Shown: positions 1-8,665 of the stretch, in pieces
How positions within the stretch are numbered: position 1 is the stretch's first letter
Layout: each line of letters opens with the position of its first letter
Assembly: GCA_963666535.1 (NCBI GenBank)
Contig: OY762913.1
Span: forward strand, 2,728,001-2,792,000
Source of the DNA: G963666535 sp963666535
GTDB taxonomy: Bacteria > Bacillota > Clostridia > Oscillospirales > Oscillospiraceae
Reading direction: 5' to 3'
Length of the DNA stretch: 64,000 nucleotides
Made by a program: the position numbers and the translations under genes
Notes under the pieces: model-generated
Database searches by the model: none
What the model was told of the DNA's origin: nothing
Seen by the model: only the letters and a program-made list of their open reading frames with translations

Positions 1-706
1 GCTCCTGCGAATGCGGTAGCGTAAAGGCGGCCGAGCCGAGCGCCTGCCCGATCTGCTCTCCGGCCTGCTGGGGCCTCAGGTGGGACGCCACCTTGTACTG
101 TTTGTCGGCGTCCCACTTGCTGTCGCGGAGCAGTGGGAGCTGACTGGAAAAATAGCTCACGGACTTGAGATCGGCATTAGCAAGGCGCAGAACGCTGTCG
201 GCCTCCATTAGCGACACAGCGGAGAGAATATCGTTTGCGATGTAGCTGCCGCAGTCCACTACCACAAAAGGGGCGATGCCGCGCAGACCGGCCAGAAGCT
301 CCTTGGCCTGCGTTTCCGTGTACGGCGGGTAGGTGTACTCGTTTTCACCCTTCTTTATGCCGAGGAGAGTCAGGTGATTATTCCGCTTCAGCGTCACCAG
401 ATTGTACTTGATGAGCGACTCGGACACATGGGCGGCGGCGAGAATACTGCCCAGCGAATGCTCGCCGTCCAGCTCGGAGGGTGGGCAGATACAGGGCAGC
501 ATGGGCGCGGTCATATCGCAGAGCACCAGTACCGTATTACGCTTTTGGTCGGTCAGGTATTTTGCCAGCTTGACCGCTGCGGTGGTTTTTCCGCTGCCGG
601 GGGAGCCCCATACCGCCAGTATGCCGCCTCCCGGTTCCGGCTCTCTCGCCGTGCTTTCCTCGTCAGTGCGACGGATGAAAATGCCGTTTTTCTTAAAGTT
701 CAGCAT
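1..706 (-). CDS. CpaE/TadZ-like P-loop ATPase, cut by the left window edge
   Basis: This reading frame starts at the ATG at 706 and stays open to position 1, so about 235 residues are seen and the C-terminus is missing. A Walker A motif (WGSPGSGKTT, about residues 33-42) is followed by a hydrophobic strand ending in VVVDCGS, a Walker B-like site of the ParA/MinD type. Proteins of this kind (CpaE/TadZ) localise Tad/Flp pilus machinery at the membrane. That role fits the next genes upstream, a CpaB-like SAF protein and a prepilin peptidase. The start overlaps the stop of the SAF gene by one base (TGATG), which suggests translational coupling. The generic ATPase call is safe; the pilus role is inferred from context. 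Confidence 0.75.
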   Translation of the reverse strand, partial: MLNFKKNGIFIRRTDEESTAREPEPGGGILAVWGSPGSGKTTAAVKLAKYLTDQKRNTVLVLCDMTAPMLPCICPPSELDGEHSLGSILAAAHVSESLIKYNLVTLKRNNHLTLLGIKKGENEYTYPPYTETQAKELLAGLRGIAPFVVVDCGSYIANDILSAVSLMEADSVLRLANADLKSVSYFSSQLPLLRDSKWDADKQYKVASHLRPQQAGEQIGQALGSAAFTLPHSQE

Positions 707-1524
707 CAGTTCACCCCGCTTGTTTCAGATGCGGCCTGACCGGAAGCGCCCGCACCCTCCGTTTCCTGTGAATCGGCGGGATAGAGCGCGGCCATTCTCT
801 TATCCTGGGCCTCGGTGAATTTGGAGGCGTTTTCAGTGCTGCCTCGATAAACGAGAGATAAATGGATCTTGCCGTCAGCCTCCAGCGAGGCCAGCACCTT
901 GCTCTGCTCCGGGGTTACCAGCAGGGTCACGGTGGAGGGCAGCTCCTTGTCGTCGGCTCCCGACGAAGTTGTCCCGTTTCCGCTTTGGCTGTCGGTATTG
1001 GCGTCGTAGCCCGAGGCGGTGGTCACGCTGATAACCTCCACATACTTCAGTTCTGCTGGGATCACGGTCGCGCCCTGCTGTTTGTAATCGGGAGCGATGA
1101 CGGACACGATATCGCCGCTTTGGAGCTTACCGGACAGGCCGTCCGCGAAGCTCTTGATGGTCACCGACATGGCCTGCTTGCTGCCGTCAAGGCTGTACAG
1201 ATAGGCGTTCTCTGCGGCGGGAGTATCGGACAGTTTGTCAGGCAGGATGTAATCGCCAACTGAGAGATCGGCCTTGGCGTATTTACCGACGACGGAAGCG
1301 GTCTTGCGGAGTACGTTGTCGGGCAGGCCATAACCGCCCACTTCTATGGGCTGGACCATATCTCCGGTGATCTTATCGCCGGCCTTGATTTCCTTGGTGA
1401 CATGGATAATTTCTGTTTTCGCGTTAACCGCCTTGTTAAACAACGGCGTCACGCCGAAGCAGATGATGAGCGAAAGCATAATGCAGAGAACGCCCACAAC
1501 CGTGCGGTTTTTGAATATACTCAT
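706..1524 (-). CDS. SAF-domain protein, CpaB/RcpC-like pilus assembly factor
   Basis: The protein has 272 residues. It begins with a short basic stretch and one membrane segment (about residues 9-28), then an SAF-type domain (about 40-100) with the AGDKITGDM and VGDYILPDKL motifs typical of CpaB/RcpC proteins that shape the outer part of Tad pili. The rest is a CpaB-like beta-rich region ending in a low-complexity Ser/Gly/Ala tail. It lies between a prepilin peptidase and a CpaE-like ATPase with overlapping ends, as in Tad-like loci of Gram-positive mobile elements. Its stop overlaps the next start by one base. A Flp-pilus or conjugative-pilus assembly role is likely but inferred from family and neighbours. 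Confidence 0.75.
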   Translation of the reverse strand: MSIFKNRTVVGVLCIMLSLIICFGVTPLFNKAVNAKTEIIHVTKEIKAGDKITGDMVQPIEVGGYGLPDNVLRKTASVVGKYAKADLSVGDYILPDKLSDTPAAENAYLYSLDGSKQAMSVTIKSFADGLSGKLQSGDIVSVIAPDYKQQGATVIPAELKYVEVISVTTASGYDANTDSQSGNGTTSSGADDKELPSTVTLLVTPEQSKVLASLEADGKIHLSLVYRGSTENASKFTEAQDKRMAALYPADSQETEGAGASGQAASETSGVN

Positions 1525-1976
1525 AGAGTCAGACCTCCAAAATTCATAAAGTATGCGACCAGAAAGCCGAGGGATAAAAAGGGTGCCAGCGGCAAAAGCG
1601 TTTCCTTTGCTGCCGGCGCATCAATGTGCTTCAGTTTTCGGATACCTTTGATAATGATCAGATGGTACAGCAGCGCCGCCGACAGCCCAAGAATCAGCCC
1701 CACCATTCCCAGCGGAAGGCCAAGGACGAAGCCTGAGGCGGCGGCGAGCTTGATGTCCCCTCCACCCATGCCGCCCTCCTTCAGGAGAGCGGCAATGAGA
1801 AGTGGCAGGCCCAGCAGGACGCCCGCCAGCTTAATTGGCGTAAACGTCAGCAGGCCAGTGCAGAAAATGAGGGCGTTCAACGTGTCGGGTATGATCCTTT
1901 TTCGCATATCCCACACCGAAGCAGCCAAAAGCAGAGCACAAAAAAGCACCGCCTGCGCGATGCTCTCAGCCTGCAT
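1521..1976 (-). CDS. A24-family prepilin peptidase (TadV/CpaA-like)
   Basis: At 151 residues this is the short TadV/CpaA type of aspartyl prepilin peptidase, without the N-methylase domain of PilD. Both catalytic aspartates are visible: one near residue 23 in SVWDMRKRIIPD and one in the GMGGGDIKL (GxGD-type) motif near residue 78. The rest is hydrophobic with about five membrane segments. It would cleave the leader of pilin-like substrates in the membrane; the small protein encoded just upstream (1966-2196) is the obvious candidate. The start overlaps the upstream stop by 11 bases and the stop overlaps the SAF gene start by 4. Confidence 0.85.
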   Translation of the reverse strand: MQAESIAQAVLFCALLLAASVWDMRKRIIPDTLNALIFCTGLLTFTPIKLAGVLLGLPLLIAALLKEGGMGGGDIKLAAASGFVLGLPLGMVGLILGLSAALLYHLIIIKGIRKLKHIDAPAAKETLLPLAPFLSLGFLVAYFMNFGGLTL

Positions 1977-2196
1977 AATTGAACATTTCCTTGATTTTTT
2001 CCGTCAGTGTCGGCAAGATCGTTTGGCCGAAGAGAGCGTACAGCCCTGCCAGAAGCAGGGCCCCGATGACCACTGCCATCAGGATTTTCACGGCGGTATC
2101 CACGTAACCTTCCGCGCGCTTGTTTGTAATGGCGCTGCGGACGGTGTCTTTGGCCTTGCGGGCCTTGCTGCTGAGCCTGTTAAACAGATTTTTCAT
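1966..2196 (-). CDS. Small pilin-like membrane protein (DUF6133-like)
   Basis: The start at 2196 is chosen because AGGAGG sits at 2206-2211, nine bases upstream. A longer reading from 2226 would overlap the adhesin gene and has no such site. The 76-residue product has a basic N-terminus (about 35 residues, including RLSSKARKAKD), then one hydrophobic segment (about 38-62) and a short charged tail. This layout resembles Flp-type pilins and the DUF6133 proteins that accompany prepilin peptidases in clostridial mobile elements. It is probably the pilin or pseudopilin of the system. The family name is from memory of the pattern and could not be checked. Confidence 0.65.
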   Translation of the reverse strand: MKNLFNRLSSKARKAKDTVRSAITNKRAEGYVDTAVKILMAVVIGALLLAGLYALFGQTILPTLTEKIKEMFNYAG

Positions 2197-2218
2197 GATG
2201 AAATTCCTCCTGATATAT

Positions 2219-5200
2219 TTAATCAAAATAATAGGTCACTGAGTAGGTGATGTTGGATTTGTTGTACATGCATTGATGATTGGTGTAGTAGTAGAATTCC
2301 AGCTTGCTGTACACGCCCGCCGTCAGCGTCCGGGTGAAGGTAATGCCGTTCGTGGTCGTCTGGTAGTCCAGCTGGTCCCACTGGCCGGTCAGGATATTGT
2401 AGCCGCGGACACGTCCGTAATCACTACCGGAATGACCGTCCACAGGAGGCACGGTAAAGGTATAGTTGGTTATTGTGGCGCCCTCCAAGCCATTTTCCAA
2501 AATCACCGACTCGGGGCCTGTCAGGGTCATACCGCCGCCGCTGCTGGAGTCTGCCACAAAAAACACGATGGCCGCCCATGGAGATTCCGTGCCGGAGGCG
2601 TCCACCGCTTTAACCTTGACGGTGTTCTTGCCCAATGGGTAGGTCTGCGTCTCGGCATTGCGGCCTTCCCAAACAAGGGTGACGGGATCGCCGTCCGGAT
2701 CGGTGCTGGAAGCGGTAATAGTGACGGCCATACCCGGCGCCACGCTGTTGCCGCTGGGCGTCCTGCTGATGACGGGGGTTGTCGGTGCTGAGTTAATAAC
2801 CGTAAAGGTTTTTTCCAGCCATTCTGAGTACATGCCGGTGGCGTCCTTTGCCCGGACGCGGATGGTATGGGTTCCTGCGGCATAATAGCTGTCGACCGTG
2901 GTGTCCACCCACTCCAGCGTGGTCGCGTCGCCCTCCGCGTCAGTCGCCGTCGCACTGATGTTCACGAGAAAATTGCCGTCCTTAACTGTCCGCGTGGGCG
3001 TCGCCGTTATGGTTACGGTGGGCGCAGAGTTTGCGATAGTGAAGGTTTGGGAGGCCCATGCCGAATACGCGCCTGCAACATCGATTGCCCGAACCTTCAC
3101 GGTGTTCGTTCCGGGAGCATAGTAGTCATCCGTGGTTCGGCCCTCCCATTCCAGGGTGGTCGAATCGCCGTCCGCGTCGGCTGCGACGGCGCTGACGGTG
3201 ACGAGGAACTTGCCATCCTTTACTGTCCGGGTCTGAGTCGCCGTCAGGATAACGGTCGGGCTGGCGTTCGTTACGGTGACAATTGTTTCCGTCCATTCCG
3301 AATAAGCGCCTGCTTCATCTCTGGCTCGAACCTTGATCGTATGCGTACCCACCGAATAGTAGCTTTCGGCGGTGGTGCCGTCCCATTCCAGCGTGACCGG
3401 ATCACCGTCCATGTCCGAGGCGACGGCTGTGACATTAACAAGGAATTTTCCGCCCTGGACCGTTCGGGTCGGTGCAGCCGTCAGGGTGACAGTCGGGCTG
3501 GCGTTCGTTACGGTGAAGGACTTTTCCGTCCATTCTGAATAAGCGCCCGCTTCATCTCTAGCTCGAACCTTGATCGTATGAATGCCCACCGAATAATAGC
3601 CATCCGGCTCCATGCCCTCATATTCCAAGGCCACAGCGTCCCCGTCAGGATCAATTGCGATGGCTGAGATATTCACTAAAAATTTGCCGTCCTTCACGGT
3701 TCTGGTTTGTTCGGAGGTCACCGTGGGTGCGTTCGGCGCGGTGTTCGTCACGGTGACGTTTTCGGAATATGTGGTCACACGGCCGGCGCTGTCGGTAATG
3801 GAGGCTATCAGGGTAAAGGCTCCGGTATCGCGGATAGCGATCCTGCCCCCGTCGTTGCCGAGCGGACCGGTGTACAATGCCGGCACTCCGTCCTTTAGAA
3901 GTGCCCAGACTACGGCATAGGAGCCGAGGTTTTGTACATTCCCGGTGATAACCGCGAATTCCGTTCCATAGTGGACGGTCTGCGATACGGTAAAGTCATA
4001 CTGTATGACCGGAAGGATGCGGATGCTCTCGCTGTGGGTATAACTGCGCCCAAGGAAATCGGTCATGGAGGCGGTCAGGATGTATTCGCCATCCGAGAGG
4101 AAGGTGAGCTTTCCGCCCTGAGCATTCAGACTTCCTGAAATGGTGTCGGTGAGCGAAACGCTCTTGCCGTCACGGGTCACCGACCACTCCACCGGCAGGA
4201 CGTTGTTGTTGCCGTGGGTTCTCAGATCAAGGATGGTATCGGTGTAGGCCAGTTCAGGAAGCGCAAAGCCGATAGTCAACACAGGAAGTACCTCGCATTT
4301 GCCGTCTGTCTCGAACAGAAAGACACGGCCGATTTCATCCGTCACTCTCGCCACAAGCTCATACACTCCGGCGCGCTTGAAGCGAATGATTCCGCCCTCG
4401 TTATTAAGGCTACCGTCCACATAGGTGTCCCAGTCCTGGAAGCCGTAGGTATTGTCCACAAGCCATTCCACGGTTAGACCGTCCAGATTCACTGCTTCCG
4501 TGCTGATCGGAATTTTACTGTCTGTGTGAGCATATTCGGGCAGGATATAGCTGACGGCAGGCACGGGATAAACTGTGAAGCCCTGCTCGTAGCGGTAGGT
4601 TCGGCCGCCGTCATCGGTAAACTCGGCCTTGAGGACATAAGAACCCTTTTCATAAAAACGCAGCGTACCGCCGCTGTTATTCAAAGAACCCTCGGTGGCA
4701 TCTGCGAGTGAGATTTCTTTCCCATCACGGGTCAGAGACCACTCGGCGGTATGGCTTCCAATCTCGCCGAACACGGCTTCCACGGAAACGGTCTTGTCCG
4801 TGTGGAAGATCTCGGGCAGGTAGAATCCCGCCGAGCCCACGGGATAGACTGCGATGTCTGCGGTATCCGAGAACACACGTCTAGTGGCGTCGGTGACAGA
4901 AGCGGTCATGGCATACACGCCTTTTTCCTTGAAGCGAATGCTTCCGCCAGAGAAGCTGCCCTCGATAAAGTCGGAGGCATCCACGGCCTCGCCATTTCGG
5001 GTCAGGGTATAGGTAATTACAAGCCCCTCGGCATTCTTTGTTTCTGTATCCAGGCTGATCGTTGTATCGGTATGGGCGGCCATCAGCAGGGATAGCTTCA
5101 CCTCGGCCACCGGGTAAACGGTGACGGAAGCGCTGGTTGTGACGGTTTTGCCCAGTTCGTCGGTGACGCTTGCCGTCAGAGTATAATCGCCTTCTGACAG

Positions 5201-6346
5201 GAACCGAACCGTACCGCCTGCTTGACCGAGTTCTCCGCTGATGGCTTCGGACAGGTCGACAGCTTCTCCGCCCCTGCTGACCGACCATACCACCGTGTTA
5301 TTCCCGAGGTTCCCGGTCACAAGGTCAACAGCCACCGCGGTATCGGTATGCGCCGTTTGGGGCAGTGTCAGAGCGGTGGTCACTACGGGATAAACGGCGA
5401 CGGTTTGCTCACAGGTTATCGTCACGCCCCGGCTGTTTTCAGCCGTGGCAATCAGGGTGAGCTTTCCCGTTTGTGTCGGCTTCACCGTGCCTCCGGCTGC
5501 GGAAAGAGTTCCGTCGAACAGCTCGGTGAGGTCGGCGGGCAGGCCGTCCTTTTTAGCCGACCACGTTACGCCGCTGACATTGGCGCTTGTGGGAGTGATG
5601 TTGATTTCGTCCCCAGTATAGGCACTTTCAGGCAGCGTGAAGCTGAACTGCGGCGTCGGGATATAGGATGAGCCACCGCCGGAGGATTCGGATTCCGATT
5701 TAATTTTTTCAAGCGCGGTATCCCGCCTGACCAGCAAAGCAAAGGCTTCAGCGCGGGTGCTCTCGCTGTCGGGCCGGATCGTGTTGTCGGGAAAGCCGGT
5801 CACAAGGCCGTAATAATTGGCATAGTAGACGTAGCCCTTGTCGGAAGCGGCAAGCTTACTGTCGTCCGCGAAGCTGGTGCTTCCGGTGTAGCGTTCCGCC
5901 GCGCCGCCCTTATTGACCGAGCGAACCATCATTCGGATGATTTCAAGCCTTGTAATCGGTTCGTTTGGCTTAAAAACGCTGCCATAATCGGCGGGGTCTA
6001 TGATACCGGCGTCCGCAAGGGCCTCAATGTTCGTCTCTGACCAGCAGCCTTCAATATCGGCAAAGGCCGGCGTTTTCTTCTCAGCCCCCGCCGTATTAAT
6101 TTCCATGTACCGGACGAGCAGAGCTGCGAATTCTCCCCGCGTAATAATGCTGTCCGGCCTGACTGTCCCGTCAGGAAACCCGGCGATGACGCCCTTTTCC
6201 GCGAGGGTATTGATGATATCCTCCGCCCAATGCCCGGCGCTGTCCGGGAAGGTCTTGCCTGCGGCGTAGGCGTTTCCTATAAACAGGGACAGCACAAGGC
6301 AGACAGAGAGGAGGAGGCTGAGTGATTTTTTCATTTTCTCTTTCAT
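2219..6346 (-). CDS. Large SLH-anchored surface protein with two kinds of Ig-like repeats
   Basis: The 1375-residue product begins with a signal peptide (residues 1-28, ending NAYA). Three S-layer homology domains follow (about 31-90, 93-155 and 158-212) with GFPDGTVRPD and GFPDNTIRPD motifs, which bind pyruvylated cell-wall polymer. After a Ser/Gly linker come seven repeats of about 86 residues (about 232-830), each starting near a LPExAHTD motif and ending at VYPV, then five repeats of about 79 residues (about 835-1230) with the TRTVKDGKFLV core. The last 145 residues are a separate Tyr-rich domain. It is probably a long adhesin exposed on the cell surface. TAGGAGG overlaps the upstream SpoVG stop and serves as its ribosome binding site. 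Presence inside a pilus-bearing mobile element suggests mating contact, which is an inference. Confidence 0.85.
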   Translation of the reverse strand: MKEKMKKSLSLLLSVCLVLSLFIGNAYAAGKTFPDSAGHWAEDIINTLAEKGVIAGFPDGTVRPDSIITRGEFAALLVRYMEINTAGAEKKTPAFADIEGCWSETNIEALADAGIIDPADYGSVFKPNEPITRLEIIRMMVRSVNKGGAAERYTGSTSFADDSKLAASDKGYVYYANYYGLVTGFPDNTIRPDSESTRAEAFALLVRRDTALEKIKSESESSGGGSSYIPTPQFSFTLPESAYTGDEINITPTSANVSGVTWSAKKDGLPADLTELFDGTLSAAGGTVKPTQTGKLTLIATAENSRGVTITCEQTVAVYPVVTTALTLPQTAHTDTAVAVDLVTGNLGNNTVVWSVSRGGEAVDLSEAISGELGQAGGTVRFLSEGDYTLTASVTDELGKTVTTSASVTVYPVAEVKLSLLMAAHTDTTISLDTETKNAEGLVITYTLTRNGEAVDASDFIEGSFSGGSIRFKEKGVYAMTASVTDATRRVFSDTADIAVYPVGSAGFYLPEIFHTDKTVSVEAVFGEIGSHTAEWSLTRDGKEISLADATEGSLNNSGGTLRFYEKGSYVLKAEFTDDGGRTYRYEQGFTVYPVPAVSYILPEYAHTDSKIPISTEAVNLDGLTVEWLVDNTYGFQDWDTYVDGSLNNEGGIIRFKRAGVYELVARVTDEIGRVFLFETDGKCEVLPVLTIGFALPELAYTDTILDLRTHGNNNVLPVEWSVTRDGKSVSLTDTISGSLNAQGGKLTFLSDGEYILTASMTDFLGRSYTHSESIRILPVIQYDFTVSQTVHYGTEFAVITGNVQNLGSYAVVWALLKDGVPALYTGPLGNDGGRIAIRDTGAFTLIASITDSAGRVTTYSENVTVTNTAPNAPTVTSEQTRTVKDGKFLVNISAIAIDPDGDAVALEYEGMEPDGYYSVGIHTIKVRARDEAGAYSEWTEKSFTVTNASPTVTLTAAPTRTVQGGKFLVNVTAVASDMDGDPVTLEWDGTTAESYYSVGTHTIKVRARDEAGAYSEWTETIVTVTNASPTVILTATQTRTVKDGKFLVTVSAVAADADGDSTTLEWEGRTTDDYYAPGTNTVKVRAIDVAGAYSAWASQTFTIANSAPTVTITATPTRTVKDGNFLVNISATATDAEGDATTLEWVDTTVDSYYAAGTHTIRVRAKDATGMYSEWLEKTFTVINSAPTTPVISRTPSGNSVAPGMAVTITASSTDPDGDPVTLVWEGRNAETQTYPLGKNTVKVKAVDASGTESPWAAIVFFVADSSSGGGMTLTGPESVILENGLEGATITNYTFTVPPVDGHSGSDYGRVRGYNILTGQWDQLDYQTTTNGITFTRTLTAGVYSKLEFYYYTNHQCMYNKSNITYSVTYYFD

Positions 6347-6358
6347 AGACTTTTCCTC

Positions 6359-6715
6359 CTACATCCCGCCCCTGGCGGGATGGCCCTGTTCCTGCGCGGG
6401 AGTCGTGGCTTCCTGCTGCCGCGCCGCCGTCTGTCCCTGTGCCAGCGTCTGCTGATACGCGGAAATCACGGCGTTGTCAAACTCGGCCTTGGCCTCCTTG
6501 GTACAAGGGAAACAGATGTCCTTATACTCGCCGTTGCCCGCCTTGTAGCTGGGCATGGACACGAACAGCCCCTTGGTGCCGTCCATTATCTTGATGCCTC
6601 GGACGGCGAAGTCTCCGTAGATGTTGACCGACGCGGTTGCGCGCAGGGTGCCCTCGGGGTGAATGGAGTGGATTTTTACCTCGTACTTTGGGGCCTCTTT
6701 CACATTTTTTGACAT
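6359..6715 (-). CDS. SpoVG-family RNA/DNA-binding protein
   Basis: The 118-residue product matches the SpoVG fold along its first 85 residues: KYEVKIHSI, a central GLFVSMPSYK with EYKDICFP after it, and an acidic helix before the tail. In other Firmicutes SpoVG binds nucleic acid and affects septation and capsule; mobile elements often carry their own copies. The C-terminal 30 residues are Gln/Ala-rich low complexity and end in RGGM, one of the recurrent Met/Gly tails of this region. It lies 12 bases upstream of the adhesin gene. The specific target is unknown. Confidence 0.8.
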   Translation of the reverse strand: MSKNVKEAPKYEVKIHSIHPEGTLRATASVNIYGDFAVRGIKIMDGTKGLFVSMPSYKAGNGEYKDICFPCTKEAKAEFDNAVISAYQQTLAQGQTAARQQEATTPAQEQGHPARGGM

Positions 6716-6769
6716 GGTTTTGCTCTCCTTTCATATTTTTCAGGGCGAAAAATGACGGCACCAGTCGTC

Positions 6770-7324
6770 TCACACGCCCATATTCATGGTCTGAAGCTGT
6801 TTCCGTGGCTCAAATCCGATACGCTGAAAAGCGGAGCGGTCCACGTAGTAGAATTCGGTGCCGTCCGCGTTATACAGCTCGATCACGTCGGACATGGATA
6901 GCGGATGACCGGAAAAGCCGGAAGGCTGCCGGGCACTGAACCGCTCGTAAATGAACTCCAGATCATTGGTATCGAGTTGCCCGTCGTAGGCGATCAGGTA
7001 ATCCTCCGAGCACGGCTCGCCGAATTGCCGGAGCATGTCCGCATAGCTGATGAATTTCATCCGCGCGTCAACCTGAGTATCAAGCTGCCAGATGCGGACA
7101 TTCTTCAGCGGGGCGGCGTTTTCAGTGCCGCCGATCCGCTCTCCCGCGAGGAGCCGTTCCATCACGCCGTCCGTCCACACAGGAGTCAGCCCCCGACCTT
7201 GCAGCCAGGTGGTCAGCTCGCCGCATTGGAAGATGCAGTCGACCACGGCCTTGCTTTTTTCTGTGTATCCAGCAGGGTTTCCATAGTAGGAAATCAGGCC
7301 GCTTTCGAGCGTCATGCCCGGCAT
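6770..7324 (-). CDS. YodL-domain protein of a mobile element
   Basis: The 184-residue product has a C-terminal YodL-type domain (about residues 85-175), recognised from the order NDLEFIYERF, a HPLSMSDVIELY motif and YYVDRSAFQRIGF. Such domains are common in large accessory-region proteins of clostridial conjugative elements, but no biochemical role is established. The N-terminal part resembles nothing I can name. A GGAGGTGAGG ribosome binding site precedes the ATG. The C-terminus reads TMNMGV, a variant of the Met/Gly tail seen in its neighbours. It follows the DUF3849-type gene by 13 bases in the same operon. Confidence 0.65.
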   Translation of the reverse strand: MPGMTLESGLISYYGNPAGYTEKSKAVVDCIFQCGELTTWLQGRGLTPVWTDGVMERLLAGERIGGTENAAPLKNVRIWQLDTQVDARMKFISYADMLRQFGEPCSEDYLIAYDGQLDTNDLEFIYERFSARQPSGFSGHPLSMSDVIELYNADGTEFYYVDRSAFQRIGFEPRKQLQTMNMGV

Positions 7325-7337
7325 ATCCTCACCTCCG

Positions 7338-8099
7338 TCACTTCATTTCCATCCCTCCCATGCAGGGGGTATTGCCATCGGCTTGCTCATGTCCCTGAAG
7401 CTTCATGAGCTTTTCGCATGCCCAATCGGGCAGGAGTGGCTCCTTGAGAACGCCGACGAAATCATGACGGTTCCATCGGACTGTTTCGCCGTCCGAGAGA
7501 CAGGTGGCACGGACTGAGCGCCCAATGGCGTTCGGAGCGCAGCCGAAGCCGTCCAAGGCCAGCCAGAGCTGATCTTTTGGATTCCAACAGCTTTCTTTCA
7601 GGGTGCCGGGGGACAGCACCACGACCTTTCCCACGAAGTCCAGATTGCTGGAATCCTGCTCGCAGTGGGTGTGGTCGAACAGTCCAAGTGCCTGATACAT
7701 GCGGCGATACTGATTGACGAAGCCGTCCAGCACGGCGGGGTGGCTATCCGCTACAAAGTCCAGATTGTAGTTTTGATCCATGGTGCTGTCCTTGTCGGGC
7801 GGAATATGGGTACGCTTCGCCCATTCCTTGTTCTCACGGGAAAAGCGCCCGTCCCAATCCTTCTGCTGGACGGTGTTTGCCAGTACCCAGCTCACGCGTT
7901 TGTAGCCGTATGCCGCGATGACGCTCTCGGCACAGTCGGCCTTCAGGTGCATCCCATCAAAGTCCCGGCGAATGGCGCCCTCTATAGCATTTTTGCAGGC
8001 GATATTTTCCTTGCGGCTGTCCCGCCACTGGTCGAGCTGCTTCAGACGCTTGGCTTCCTCTCGGGAGTAGGGGTAAAGATAAGGAAACTCATTTTCCAT
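7338..8099 (-). CDS. DUF3849-type conserved element protein
   Basis: The 253-residue product fits the DUF3849-type proteins of clostridial conjugative elements. Marks are the N-terminal YPYSREEA, the ENIACKNAIEGAIRRDFDG helix, the VLANTVQQKDWDGRFS core (about residues 73-88) and a second part with VVVLSPGTLKESCW and the ATCLSDGETVRWNR motif. No catalytic motif is visible and the function is unknown. It starts 11 bases inside the upstream gene. The C-terminus CMGGMEMK contains the Met/Gly motif, encoded by ATGGGAGGGATG, although the next gene has its own closer ribosome binding site. Confidence 0.6.
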   Translation of the reverse strand: MENEFPYLYPYSREEAKRLKQLDQWRDSRKENIACKNAIEGAIRRDFDGMHLKADCAESVIAAYGYKRVSWVLANTVQQKDWDGRFSRENKEWAKRTHIPPDKDSTMDQNYNLDFVADSHPAVLDGFVNQYRRMYQALGLFDHTHCEQDSSNLDFVGKVVVLSPGTLKESCWNPKDQLWLALDGFGCAPNAIGRSVRATCLSDGETVRWNRHDFVGVLKEPLLPDWACEKLMKLQGHEQADGNTPCMGGMEMK

Positions 8100-8649
8100 A
8101 AACGATTTCCTCCAGCATGATCAGCTCGTCCAGCTCCGCGAGGCAGATACCGCTTTGCGCCAGCACCGAGAGGATGCCAGGTGGAACGTCGGAGATGTCG
8201 TACTGATTTTCTGCTTCCGCGACCGTGATCTCACCGCTGTCCCTGTCCGCGTAAGCTTCCAGCTTGGCGTTACCGGAGATCCCGGCCTCCGCTAGAAGAT
8301 AATCGGGGATGCGGATATTCTGGATGTCATCCAGCAGGTCGCGGCAGAGGGAGCAGTTTGCCACCCATTCGACAGGGCCGTTTTTACCACAGCCGTCGTG
8401 GGAGCCGTCATCCTCATCGCCGCAGTTGTTGCACACGCCACAGGCTTTGGCAAGCGCCGCAGTCAGATCGGACGCCATTTCGCTGAGCATGGAAATCACA
8501 TGCACAAGCTCTATGGCGGTCATTTTTTCCTTGAGGATGACGAGGGTATCCTCGGCCGCGTGAAGCGCCAGCTTATCTTCATCGGTAAACCCGCACAGCT
8601 CGCAGGCGCGTTCGGGAAGCATGATTTCGGGGTATGTGTCGTTTTTCAT
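8089..8649 (-). CDS. Cys-rich protein with possible AbrB-like C-terminal region
   Basis: I do not recognise this 186-residue protein with certainty. The N-terminal half has a CELCGF motif and a cluster of cysteines (CGVCNNCG, DGCGKNG, CSLCRD) that may bind zinc. The second half contains RIPDYLLAEAGISGNAKLE followed by a short strand, which resembles the swapped-hairpin pattern of AbrB/SpoVT DNA-binding domains. It could therefore be a small metal-containing regulator of the element. AAGGAGG lies about ten bases before the ATG. It overlaps the downstream gene by 11 bases. Confidence 0.55.
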   Translation of the reverse strand: MKNDTYPEIMLPERACELCGFTDEDKLALHAAEDTLVILKEKMTAIELVHVISMLSEMASDLTAALAKACGVCNNCGDEDDGSHDGCGKNGPVEWVANCSLCRDLLDDIQNIRIPDYLLAEAGISGNAKLEAYADRDSGEITVAEAENQYDISDVPPGILSVLAQSGICLAELDELIMLEEIVYGK

Positions 8650-8665
8650 ATGGTTTTCGTCCTCC

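Noticed and set aside
2690..3700. Regular DNA repeats that look like an array
   Set aside because: They are the coding DNA of the five 79-residue repeats of the SLH protein, with no spacers, so not CRISPR.
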